From: Allobosea sp.
Lineage (GTDB): Bacteria; Pseudomonadota; Alphaproteobacteria; Rhizobiales; Beijerinckiaceae
DNA: 64,000 bases
Reading direction: 5' to 3'
NCBI RefSeq assembly: GCF_030695125.1
Contig: NZ_JAUYTP010000073.1
Coordinates: forward strand, 124,001 to 188,000
Shown: positions 52,144 through 60,819 of the stretch, in pieces
How positions within the stretch are numbered: the first letter of the stretch is position 1
How the letters are laid out: every line of letters starts with the position of its first letter
Notes under the pieces: generated by a model
What the model was told of the DNA's origin: nothing
Databases searched by the model: none
Seen by the model: the letters and a program-made list of their open reading frames with translations, nothing else
Program-made: the position numbers and the translations under genes

Positions 52144-53649
52144 ATGGCAGCGGAAGCACAATCCCAGCAGCCCGGCGGCGCAGCCACCGAGGCCCGTGAT
52201 CTCGACGAGTTCGCCTCGGTCCTGAAGCAGAGCTTCAAGCCCAAGACCGAGCGGGCGGCGACCGAGGTCGAGGCCGGCATCGCGACCCTGGTCAACCAGG
52301 CGCTCTCGGACTCGACGCTGATCAAGAACGACGTGCTCGACACGATCGAGGAGATGATCGCCAGGCTCGACGCCAAGCTCACCGAGCAGATGAACGAGGT
52401 GCTGCACGCACCCGAGTTCCAGAAGATCGAGAGCGCCTGGCGCGGGCTGAACTACCTGGTCTTCAACTCGGAGACCGACGCGCAGCTCAAGATCAAGGTG
52501 ATGAACGTCTCGAAGAACGAGCTGTATCGGAACCTGAAGACCTATCCCGGCGCGCGCTGGGACCAGAGCCCGCTGTTCAAGCAGGTCTATGAGCAGGAGT
52601 TCGGCCAGCTCGGCGGACAGCCCTTCGGCTGCCTGATCGGCGACTACCACTTCAGCCATGTGCCGACGGATGTGCAACTGCTGCGCGACCTCTCCAAGGT
52701 CGCGGCGGCCGCCCACGCCCCCTTCTTCGCCGGCGCCGAGCCGACGCTGATGGGCATGGACTCCTGGACCGAGCTGTCCAACCCGCGCGATCTCAGCAAG
52801 GTCTTCGACACGCCCGACTATGCGGCCTGGAAGGGCCTGCGCGATGCGGCCGACTCCCGCTATGTCGGGCTGTGCCTGCCGCGGGTGCTGTCACGGGTTC
52901 CCTACGGCGCCAAGTCGGAGCCGGTCGAGGAGTTCGCCTTCGAGGAGGACACCGACGGGCACAAGGGCGAAAACTACGCCTGGATGAACGCGGCCTATGC
53001 GATGGCCGTCAACATCAACCGCGCCTACAAGGAGTATGGCTGGTGCACGCGCATCCGCGGGGTGCAGTCGGGTGGCGAGGTGCTCAACCTGCCGACCCAC
53101 ACCTTCCCGACGGACGATGGCGGCATCGACCTGAAATGCCCCACCGAGATCGCGATCAGCGACCGGCGCGAGGCGGAACTGGCCAAATCCGGCCTGATCC
53201 CGCTGATCCATCGCAAGAATACCGACAAGGCCGCCTTCATCGGGGCGCAGTCGCTCTACAAGCCCAAGGCGTTCTCGGGCCCCGACGGGGTCGCGGCGAC
53301 GGCCTCGGACAACCTGTCGGCGCGGCTGCCCTACATGTTCGCGGTGTCGCGGTTTGCGCACTACCTGAAGTGCATGGTGCGCGACAAGATCGGTTCCTAC
53401 AAGGAGAAGGAGCCGCTGCGGCGCTGGCTGCAGGAGTGGATCACCGACTATGTCGACGGCGATCCGGTCAATTCCAGCGAAGAGACGAAGGCGAGGCGCC
53501 CGCTCTCCGATGCGCGCATCGACGTCTTCGAGGACGAGGAGAACCCCGGCTACTACTCGGCCAAGTTCTATCTCCGGCCGCATTTCCAGCTCGAGGGCAT
53601 GGATATCGGCCTGAGCCTGGTCTCACGCCTGCCAGCTCCCAAGACCTGA
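52144..53649 (+). CDS. tssC: T6SS sheath large subunit TssC
   Basis: The protein has 501 residues. AEFQKIESAWRGLNYLVFNSETDAQLKIKVMNVSK-type core (here HAPEFQKIESAWRGLNYLV), GGQPFGCLIGDYHFSHVPTDVQLLRDL, FAGAEPTLMGMDSWTELSNPRDL and a C-terminal FYLRPHFQLEGMDIGLSLVSRLP are TssC-typical. It assembles with TssB into the sheath recycled by TssH. A 142-bp leader separates it from hcp. Confidence 0.95.
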   Translation: MAAEAQSQQPGGAATEARDLDEFASVLKQSFKPKTERAATEVEAGIATLVNQALSDSTLIKNDVLDTIEEMIARLDAKLTEQMNEVLHAPEFQKIESAWRGLNYLVFNSETDAQLKIKVMNVSKNELYRNLKTYPGARWDQSPLFKQVYEQEFGQLGGQPFGCLIGDYHFSHVPTDVQLLRDLSKVAAAAHAPFFAGAEPTLMGMDSWTELSNPRDLSKVFDTPDYAAWKGLRDAADSRYVGLCLPRVLSRVPYGAKSEPVEEFAFEEDTDGHKGENYAWMNAAYAMAVNINRAYKEYGWCTRIRGVQSGGEVLNLPTHTFPTDDGGIDLKCPTEIAISDRREAELAKSGLIPLIHRKNTDKAAFIGAQSLYKPKAFSGPDGVAATASDNLSARLPYMFAVSRFAHYLKCMVRDKIGSYKEKEPLRRWLQEWITDYVDGDPVNSSEETKARRPLSDARIDVFEDEENPGYYSAKFYLRPHFQLEGMDIGLSLVSRLPAPKT

Positions 53650-53791
53650 CCGCCACCTGACCAGCCGGTGACGTCAGCCCAGAAGGCCCCAGGCGCCCGT
53701 GTCGTTCGCGACCGGGCGCACAGGAGAACTGCGTCCAGTATCCGGGTTTTCCGACCGAGTTTCCCCACATTCCCAACCAGAGGAGATCATC

Positions 53792-54274
53792 ATGGCTACC
53801 GACTTCATTCTCGAGATCGACGGCATCAAGGGCGAGAGCCAGGACAAGAAGCTCAAGGACATGATCGAGGTCGACTCGTTCTCCTGGGGCGTGAGCAACG
53901 CCGGCTCCCATGCGTCGGGCCAGGGCGGCGGCGCCGGCAAGGCGAACTTCCAGGACATCCACTTCACCTCGTCGGTCGGCAAGGCCTCGCCGACGCTCGC
54001 GCTCTCCTGCGCCAACGGCAAGCACATCTCCAAGGCGGTGCTGCATGTCCGCAAGCAGGGCGAGGATCAGCAGGAGTACTACACCATCACCCTCGAGGAC
54101 CTGCTGGTGTCGAGCTACCAGTCCGGCGACGCCGCCGGCGGCACCACGGTCCCCACCGACCAGTTCTCGCTGAACTTCGCCAAGATCAAGTACGAGTACA
54201 AGCCGCAGAAGAAGGACGGCACGCTCGATGCTCCGGTCACCATGACCTGGGATCTGAAGAAGAACGCCAAGTGA
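53792..54274 (+). CDS. hcp: T6SS inner-tube protein Hcp (TssD)
   Basis: The protein has 160 residues from ATG at 53792 with GAGGAGAT upstream. MATDFILEIDGIKGESQDKKLKDMIEVDSFSWGVSN and FTSSVGKASPTLALSCANGKHI are the Hcp family pattern; SYQSGDAAGGTTVPTDQFSLNFAKIKYEYKP follows. It forms hexameric rings of the tube and is secreted. A hairpin lies just after the stop. The high expression expected for Hcp fits the strong ribosome site and its own leader. Confidence 0.95.
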   Translation: MATDFILEIDGIKGESQDKKLKDMIEVDSFSWGVSNAGSHASGQGGGAGKANFQDIHFTSSVGKASPTLALSCANGKHISKAVLHVRKQGEDQQEYYTITLEDLLVSSYQSGDAAGGTTVPTDQFSLNFAKIKYEYKPQKKDGTLDAPVTMTWDLKKNAK

Positions 54275-54280
54275 GACCGG

Positions 54281-54305
54281 CGGCGGACCGGACTGCGGTC
54301 CGCCG
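54281..54305 (+). promoter_or_regulatory. Hairpin immediately downstream of hcp
   Basis: A 10-bp perfect stem, CGGCGGACCG / CGGTCCGCCG with loop GACTG, begins 7 nt after the hcp stop. It lacks a T run, so it is more likely a partial terminator or 3' mRNA-stabilising structure than a complete terminator. Confidence 0.5.
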
Positions 54306-54401
54306 TCTGATCGATGGCCGTTGCGGAGAAGCGCCGCGACGGCCATCGTGCTTGCCTGACGTTTCGACAGGGCGTGCGAGCGGCCTATGGTGCGGGGTAC
54401 G

Positions 54402-54950
54402 ATGAACGGCCCGATCTCCAAGAAGCGGCTGCGGCCGCCGTTGATGTTTGCGTTTCGCGAGGCGCATCTGGACAAGGATGCGAAGGTTTCGCTCGATCTG
54501 CGCGATGCCGGCGGCGAGCGGGTGATCGCCCAGCGCCGTGCCGCGCCCCGCGCCGCCATCACGGAATCCAAGCTGCGCCGCGAGATCGCGATCGACCTCG
54601 ACGGGCTGGTCAACACGATCAATCTCGCCGCGTCGGTCGATCTGTCGCAACACGAGCATGTCGGCCGGTCGATCCTGAACCACGGCTTTCCCGATCTGGC
54701 GAGCCGGACGATCGACGAGCATCGCGTCGATCTCATCGCCCAGGACATGGTGACGGTGCTGCTCGGCTATGAGCCGAGGCTGATCCGGGACACGATCGCG
54801 GTCGAGCGCGACCAGTCGCTCGACAGGGCCGAACTGAAGGTGCGCTTTCTGGTTCGGGCGGACCTGAACTGCGAGCCGCTCAACATCCCCGTCCAGTTCG
54901 TCGCCGATCTCGAACTGGACACCGGCAAGATGGCGATCAGGAGCCGATAG
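54402..54950 (+). CDS. tssE: T6SS baseplate protein TssE (gp25-like)
   Basis: The protein has 182 residues from ATG at 54402 (GCGGGG upstream); an ATG at 54387 in frame is also possible. LRREIAIDLDGLVNTINLAASVDLSQHEHVGRSILNHGFPDLASRTID matches gp25/TssE, and LNIPVQFVADLELDTGKMAIRSR ends it. TssE initiates sheath assembly at the baseplate. The gap of 127 bp after hcp includes the hairpin. Confidence 0.92.
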   Translation: MNGPISKKRLRPPLMFAFREAHLDKDAKVSLDLRDAGGERVIAQRRAAPRAAITESKLRREIAIDLDGLVNTINLAASVDLSQHEHVGRSILNHGFPDLASRTIDEHRVDLIAQDMVTVLLGYEPRLIRDTIAVERDQSLDRAELKVRFLVRADLNCEPLNIPVQFVADLELDTGKMAIRSR

Positions 54951-54955
54951 GGACG

Positions 54956-56917
54956 ATGAACCAGGAGTTCCTCGACGCGTACAACCAGGAGCTCCGGCTG
55001 TTCACGGAGCATACGAAGGAATTCGCCGAAGAGTATCCCGGGATTGCCGAAAGGCTGGGCGGGCTCGTCGGCGAGCGCATGGATCCGATGGTCGGCGGCC
55101 TGCTCGAGGGCGCGGCCTTCCTGGCGGCGCGGGTGCAACTCAAACTGAAGCACGAGTTTCCCGAGTTCACCAACAACCTGCTCGAGCAACTGATCCCGAA
55201 CTACCTCGCGCCGACGCCGTCCGCGCTGCTGGCCGGCATCCGTCCGCCCTTCTCGGATCCCGGCCTGCGCGAGGGCATGACAATCCCGCGCGGCGCCTAT
55301 ATCGATGCGACCTATCTGGAGCGCGAGCGCCGCGTCGCCTGCCGCTACCGGCTCGGCGCCGACATCACGATGTGGCCCTTCGACATCGCGGCGGCGGAGT
55401 ACATCCCCGCGCCGGGGCCGTTGCAGGCGCTGGGGCTTTCGACCGACCATCGCGTGCTGTCGGGGCTGCGCCTGTCGCTGACCCACCGCACCATGGCCGA
55501 TGCGGCGCAGGAGCCCTCGGCCGCGCAGGCGCTGAAGACGCCGACGAGCTGGTTCTCGGGCTGTCGATGCAAGGATCTGACGGTCCACCTGCTCGGGGCC
55601 GAAGCCGATGCGGTGGCGCTGTACGAGCAGCTCTTCGGCGATTGCGTCGGCATCTATTTCCGCCATCTCGACGCGTTCGGCGATCCCGTGATCACGCCTG
55701 CCGACGGCGTGTCGCTGGAGCAGCTCGGCTTTCGCGAGGACGAGGCGCTGCTGCCCGGCGACACCCGGATCTTCCGCGGCTTCGATCTGCTGCGCGAGAT
55801 GTTCTGGTTCCCGCGCAAGTTCCTCGGTTTCAAGCTCGACGGGCTGGCGCGGATCATCCCAAAGCTGACGGCCAAGGCGGTCGACGTCATCTTCCTCTTC
55901 GACGAGGTCAATACGCGGCTGGCGGCGGCGGTGCAGAAGCCGATGTTTGCACTCTATGCTGCGCCGGCGATCAACCTGTTCGAGAAGACGGTCGATCGCA
56001 TGCCGGTCAAGAGCAACCAGCACGAATTCCATGTCGTGCCCGATCGCAGCCGCCAGCTCGACTATGAGCCGCACAGCATCCTCTCCGTTCATGCCCATTA
56101 TGTCGGCGGGCGCGAGAAGCAGCCGGTGCATCCGCTCTATTCCTCGCCGGAGGGCGCCTCGCCGACGCATGGGCTGCTCTATACGCAGCGGCGGCTGCCG
56201 CGACGCCGCTCGGTCGCCGAGCGGCGCACCGGCCGATCCTCGGACTACACCGGCACGGACATGTTCATCGCGCTGGTCGAGCCGGCGGGCGTCGCCGATA
56301 CCGCATCCGTCGCCGAGCTCAGCGTGCGGGCGCTCTGCTCCAACCGGCACCTGCCGGAGCATCTGCCGACGGGCGAAAGCGGGGCCGATTTCCGCCTGAT
56401 CGACAATGTCGCGCTCGATGTTGCCTGCCTGTCGGGCCCGACCCCGCCGCGCGAGCCGATCGTCTCCCAACTCCGGCTGCGCTCGGAAACGGCGAGCACC
56501 GGCGTCGTCACCTGGCGGCTGATCAATCTGCTCAGCCTCAACCATCTCGGCCTCGTGCAACGCGGCGCGGGGCAGAATGGCGAGGCGCTGCGGGAGCTTT
56601 TGTCGCTCTTTGCCGATCTCGCCGACAGCGCCACTGAGCGGCGCATACGCGGCATCAAGAGCGTCGACAGCCGGCCCGTCGTGCGGCGCTTTCCGCAGCG
56701 CGCCGGGACGGGGGCGGCGAGGGGGCTCGAGATCACCGTGGTGCTCGACGAGAAGGCTTTCGAGGGTTCGGGCGTCTTCCTGCTCGGGGCGGTGCTCGAC
56801 CGTTTCTTTGCCGAATACGCGGCGATGAACCATTTCACCCAGACGGTGATCCGCACCGTCGAGCGCGGCGAGGTGATGCGCTGGCCACCGCGCGCCGGGT
56901 CGAGGCGCATCCTGTGA
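54956..56917 (+). CDS. tssF: T6SS baseplate protein TssF
   Basis: The protein has 653 residues. FLDAYNQELRLFTEHTKEFAEEYPGIAERLGG, RMDPMVGGLLEGAAFLAARVQLKLKHEFPEFTNNLLEQLIPNYLAPTPS is the family hallmark; SWFSGCRCKDLTVHLLG follows. It forms the wedge with TssG and TssE. The stop overlaps the tssG GTG start. Confidence 0.95.
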   Translation: MNQEFLDAYNQELRLFTEHTKEFAEEYPGIAERLGGLVGERMDPMVGGLLEGAAFLAARVQLKLKHEFPEFTNNLLEQLIPNYLAPTPSALLAGIRPPFSDPGLREGMTIPRGAYIDATYLERERRVACRYRLGADITMWPFDIAAAEYIPAPGPLQALGLSTDHRVLSGLRLSLTHRTMADAAQEPSAAQALKTPTSWFSGCRCKDLTVHLLGAEADAVALYEQLFGDCVGIYFRHLDAFGDPVITPADGVSLEQLGFREDEALLPGDTRIFRGFDLLREMFWFPRKFLGFKLDGLARIIPKLTAKAVDVIFLFDEVNTRLAAAVQKPMFALYAAPAINLFEKTVDRMPVKSNQHEFHVVPDRSRQLDYEPHSILSVHAHYVGGREKQPVHPLYSSPEGASPTHGLLYTQRRLPRRRSVAERRTGRSSDYTGTDMFIALVEPAGVADTASVAELSVRALCSNRHLPEHLPTGESGADFRLIDNVALDVACLSGPTPPREPIVSQLRLRSETASTGVVTWRLINLLSLNHLGLVQRGAGQNGEALRELLSLFADLADSATERRIRGIKSVDSRPVVRRFPQRAGTGAARGLEITVVLDEKAFEGSGVFLLGAVLDRFFAEYAAMNHFTQTVIRTVERGEVMRWPPRAGSRRIL

Positions 56918-57984
56918 GCGACAGCGCCCCCCTGCAGCGCGAGCCGAGCTACGCGGATAAGCTCCAGGAGGAGCCCTGGCGCTTCGACTTCTACGCGGTC
57001 ATGCGCCGGCTGGAGCGCAGCTTTCCCGACAAGCCGCGGATCGGCGATGTGGCGGCCCGCCGCGACGAGTATGTCGCGCTCGGTGAGCAGGCCTATCTCG
57101 ATTTTCCGGCCTCGACGATCGCAGAGGCCGACCGCGATCTGCAGGGGCGCCTGCGCCTCTTCGTCAAGTTTCTCGGCCTGCTCGGTCCGCAGGGCGCGCT
57201 GCCGCTGGCGACCACCGAGGAAACCTATCACTGGCAGATCGCGCGCGACGACGCCTTTCCGCGCTTCCTCGACATCCTCAACCACCGGTTTCTGCAGCTG
57301 TTCTTCCGGGCCTGGGCGGATTCGCGGCCGATCGCGCAGCATGACCGTCCCGACCTCGACCGGTTCGCGGCTTATGTCGGCAGCCAGATCGGGCTGGGCT
57401 CGGCGCCTTATCTCAACCGCGACAGCGTGCCCGATGCGGAGAAGCTCACCCATGCCGGGTTGATCGGCGCCCAGGCGAAGTCGGCCTCGCGGCTGCGTGG
57501 GCTGCTGGCCGGGCTGTTCAAGGCGCAGGTCGAGATCGAGCAGTTCGTCGGGATGCGGCTGGTGTTCGACCCGGCCGACCGGACGAGGCTCGGCCACCGG
57601 CATTGCACGCTGGGTGGCGACGCGCTGCTTGGCGCCAGCGTCTACAGCGTCGAGGACAAGTTCCGGATCTGCATCGTCGCGCGCGATCTCGAGGAGTTCT
57701 CGCGCTTCCTGCCCAGCGGCGACCGCTGCGAGAAGCTGGTGGACGCCGTCTTCTTCCATCTCGGCGAGCCCTTCGAGTGGGATGTCGAGCTGGCGCTGCC
57801 GGTCGGGCAGGTCAAGCCGGCACGGCTGGGGCAGTTCGGCCAGCTCGGCTGGACGAGCTGGATGTCGCCGAACTGGGATGCCCCGCCCGGCGCCCTGCGG
57901 CGCGATGCGCGTTTCCACCCCGCCGAGCGCCTGCGCGAGCAACGCAGCCGGGCGCGTTCAAAACCCAACACCCGAACATCCTGA
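56914..57984 (+). CDS. tssG: T6SS baseplate protein TssG
   Basis: The protein has 356 residues and starts with GTG overlapping tssF (GTGA). WRFDFYAVMRRLERSFPDKPRIGD, LPLATTEETYHWQIARDDAFPRFLDILNHRFLQLFFRAW and LGQFGQLGWTSWM are TssG motifs. It bridges TssF and TssK in the wedge. A 17-bp gap precedes tssH. Confidence 0.94.
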   Translation: MSDSAPLQREPSYADKLQEEPWRFDFYAVMRRLERSFPDKPRIGDVAARRDEYVALGEQAYLDFPASTIAEADRDLQGRLRLFVKFLGLLGPQGALPLATTEETYHWQIARDDAFPRFLDILNHRFLQLFFRAWADSRPIAQHDRPDLDRFAAYVGSQIGLGSAPYLNRDSVPDAEKLTHAGLIGAQAKSASRLRGLLAGLFKAQVEIEQFVGMRLVFDPADRTRLGHRHCTLGGDALLGASVYSVEDKFRICIVARDLEEFSRFLPSGDRCEKLVDAVFFHLGEPFEWDVELALPVGQVKPARLGQFGQLGWTSWMSPNWDAPPGALRRDARFHPAERLREQRSRARSKPNTRTS

Positions 57985-58001
57985 CGTCCGAGGAGACCAT
58001 C

Positions 58002-60725
58002 ATGGCCGATATCAGTCTCGAAGCCGTCACAGGCAAGCTCAACCGGGTCGGCTATGAGGCCTTCATCCAGGCGCTGCGACAGGCCAAGGGCGCGGGCAAC
58101 CGCAATGTCGAGCTGGCGCACTGGCTCGCCCAGATCTTGCTGCGGCCCGCGACCGATATCGGCCTGACGGCGCAGCATTACGGCCTCGACATGGGCAAGC
58201 TCGCTGGCGATATCGGCGGCGTCATCGAGGGCTTCCGCAAGAACGAAACGGAGATGCCCGGCGTCGCCAACAACATCGTCGACGGGCTCGACCGCGGCTG
58301 GCACTACGCCACCCTGTTCTTCGGCGAGACGCAGATCCGCACCGGCCATGTGCTGGTGGCGATCCTGAAGTCGAACGATCTGCGCCGCGTGCTGACCGGC
58401 ATCTCGAAGGAGTTCGCCAAGATCCCGGTCGATGAGCTCGCCGCCGGTCACGCCAAGGTCTGGGAAGCCTCGGAGGAGGAGAACCTGCGGCCGATGGACG
58501 GCTCGGGCCTGCGGGCGGCCGGCACGCCCGGCGCCGAACAGGCCGAGGGCGCCAAGGGGACGACCGCGCTCGACCGCTTTTCGCAGGACCTCACGGCCAA
58601 GGCGCGCACGGGCACGATGGACCCGATCCTCGGCCGCGACGACGAGATCCGCCAGGTCATCGACGTGCTGATGCGCCGGCGCCAGAACAACCCGATCCTC
58701 ACCGGCGAGGCCGGCGTCGGCAAGACGGCCATCGCCGAGGGCTTCGCCCAGCGCGTGGCCTCGGGCGACGTGCCGCCGCCGCTCAAGGGCGTGCGCGTCT
58801 GCGCGCTCGACATCGGGCTGATGCAGGCCGGCGCCTCCATGAAGGGCGAGTTCGAGCAGCGCCTGCGCTCCGTCATCGACGAGGTGCAGTCCTCGCCGAC
58901 GCCGGTGATCCTGTTCATCGACGAGGCGCACACGCTGATCGGGGCGGGCGGAGCGGCCGGCACGGGCGACGCCGCCAACCTGCTCAAGCCCGCGCTGGCG
59001 CGCGGCACGCTGCGGACCATCGCGGCGACGACCTGGTCGGAATACCGCCAGTATTTCGAGAAGGACCCGGCGCTGACCCGGCGCTTCCAGCCGGTCAATG
59101 TCGACGAGCCGGACGTGGCGCGCTGCTGCACCATGCTGCGCGGGCTGATCGCCCCGATGGAGAAGCACCACAAGGTGCGCATCTCGGATGCCGCGATCGT
59201 CGCCGCTGTGACGCTGTCGCATCGCTACATCCCGGCCCGCCAGCTGCCCGACAAGGCGGTCAGCCTGCTCGACACGGCCTGCGCCCGCGTCGCGATCAGC
59301 CAGAGCGCGACGCCGGCCGCGATCGAGGATGCGCGCGTCGCCCTCGCCGCGCTGGCGCAGGAGAAGGCGGCGCTGATGGCCGACCAGGATCTCGGAGGCG
59401 ACACCGCCAAGCGGCTGGCCGAGATCGAGGTCGAGACCGCCGAAGGCCAGAGCAAGCTCGCTGCGCTGGAGGCTGCCTGGGCGAGCGAACTCACCATCGT
59501 CGAGGAAATCAAGGCGCTGCGGGCGAAGCTTGCGGAGACGCCGGCCGCGACCGCCGATCCCAAGGCCGATGTCGCCCAGCAGGTCGGGGCCGAGGAGTCG
59601 GGCGCGGAAGCACCGCCCCCGGCCGAGACGCCGGACCCGGCCGCGGCGCGCGCGGCGCTGGCCGAGAAGTTCGCGGCGCTGTCGGAGATCGACCCGGCGC
59701 AGCGCATGATCTACGCCCATGTCGACGAGCAGTCGGTCGCCTCGGTGGTCTCCGACTGGACGGGTATCCCGGTCGGCCGCATGGTCGCCGACGAGATCGA
59801 GACGGTGCTGAAGCTGGCGGAGACGCTGAACAAGCGCGTCGTCGGCCAGGATCATGGGCTTGCGATGATCGCGCGGCGCATCGAGACCAACCGCGCCAAG
59901 CTCGACAATCCCAACAAGCCGATCGGCGTCTTCATGCTCTGCGGCCCGTCGGGCGTCGGCAAGACCGAGACGGCGCTGGCGCTGGCCGAGCAGCTCTATG
60001 GCGGCGAGCAGAACGTCATCACCATCAACATGTCCGAGTTCCAGGAGGCGCACACCGTCTCGACGCTGAAGGGCGCGCCTCCCGGCTATGTCGGCTATGG
60101 CGAGGGCGGGCGGCTGACGGAGGCCGTGCGGCGCAAGCCCTATTCGGTCGTCCTGCTCGACGAGATCGAGAAGGCGCACCCGGACGTCCACGAGCTGTTC
60201 TTCCAGGTCTTCGACAAGGGCGTGATGGAGGACGGCACGGGTCGGCGCATCGACTTCAAGAACACGCTGATCATCCTCACCTCGAATGTCGGCACCGACG
60301 AGATCATGGCGATGGCCTCCGACCCGGCGCAGCGCGCCGACCCGGAGTCGATCGCGGTGGCGCTGCGGCCAGCGCTGCTCAAGGTGTTCCCGCCGGCGCT
60401 GATCGGGCGCCTGGTGACGATCCCCTACTACCCGCTCTCGCCGGAGATGCTGGGCGGCATCGTGCGGCTGCAGCTCGGCCGCATCGGCAAGCGCATCCGC
60501 GACAACCACGAGGCTGCCTTCGTCTATGACGACGCGGTGGTCGCGCACATCGTGGCGCAGTGCAACGACCCCGATTCAGGCGGGCGCATGATCGACAACA
60601 TCGTCACCAACTCGATGCTGCCGGCGCTCTCGCGCGCCATCCTCGGCCTCCAGCTCGAGAAGAAGCCGCTAACGGAGGCGAAGGTTTCGGTCGAGAACGG
60701 CGCCTTCGCCTACGCCGTGTCGTGA
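58002..60725 (+). CDS. tssH: T6SS sheath-recycling AAA+ ATPase ClpV (TssH)
   Basis: The protein has 907 residues from ATG at 58002 (GAGGAGACC upstream). N-terminal Clp_N repeat, AAA1 with Walker A GEAGVGKTAI and Walker B VILFIDEAHT, a middle coiled-coil region interrupted by a Pro/Ala-rich insert (AEETGAEAPPPAETPDP-type), and AAA2 with Walker A GPSGVGKTET, VVLLDEIEKAHPDV and the YVGYGEGG pore loop. It disassembles contracted TssB/TssC. The insert is unusual in length but does not touch the ATPase motifs. Confidence 0.96.
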   Translation: MADISLEAVTGKLNRVGYEAFIQALRQAKGAGNRNVELAHWLAQILLRPATDIGLTAQHYGLDMGKLAGDIGGVIEGFRKNETEMPGVANNIVDGLDRGWHYATLFFGETQIRTGHVLVAILKSNDLRRVLTGISKEFAKIPVDELAAGHAKVWEASEEENLRPMDGSGLRAAGTPGAEQAEGAKGTTALDRFSQDLTAKARTGTMDPILGRDDEIRQVIDVLMRRRQNNPILTGEAGVGKTAIAEGFAQRVASGDVPPPLKGVRVCALDIGLMQAGASMKGEFEQRLRSVIDEVQSSPTPVILFIDEAHTLIGAGGAAGTGDAANLLKPALARGTLRTIAATTWSEYRQYFEKDPALTRRFQPVNVDEPDVARCCTMLRGLIAPMEKHHKVRISDAAIVAAVTLSHRYIPARQLPDKAVSLLDTACARVAISQSATPAAIEDARVALAALAQEKAALMADQDLGGDTAKRLAEIEVETAEGQSKLAALEAAWASELTIVEEIKALRAKLAETPAATADPKADVAQQVGAEESGAEAPPPAETPDPAAARAALAEKFAALSEIDPAQRMIYAHVDEQSVASVVSDWTGIPVGRMVADEIETVLKLAETLNKRVVGQDHGLAMIARRIETNRAKLDNPNKPIGVFMLCGPSGVGKTETALALAEQLYGGEQNVITINMSEFQEAHTVSTLKGAPPGYVGYGEGGRLTEAVRRKPYSVVLLDEIEKAHPDVHELFFQVFDKGVMEDGTGRRIDFKNTLIILTSNVGTDEIMAMASDPAQRADPESIAVALRPALLKVFPPALIGRLVTIPYYPLSPEMLGGIVRLQLGRIGKRIRDNHEAAFVYDDAVVAHIVAQCNDPDSGGRMIDNIVTNSMLPALSRAILGLQLEKKPLTEAKVSVENGAFAYAVS

Positions 60726-60819
60726 GCAGGTTCCGGGCCCGCTCCGGCCCGGTCGCGACCGACCGTGAAAGTGCGCTATCGTCCCCGGCGGCGGAGCATC
60801 GGCAGGGAGAGGGCGGCGG

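Noticed and set aside
57642-60548. 968-residue antisense ORF opposite tssH
   Set aside because: Shadow of the ClpV frame; no domain or ribosome site, composition typical of antisense frames at high GC.
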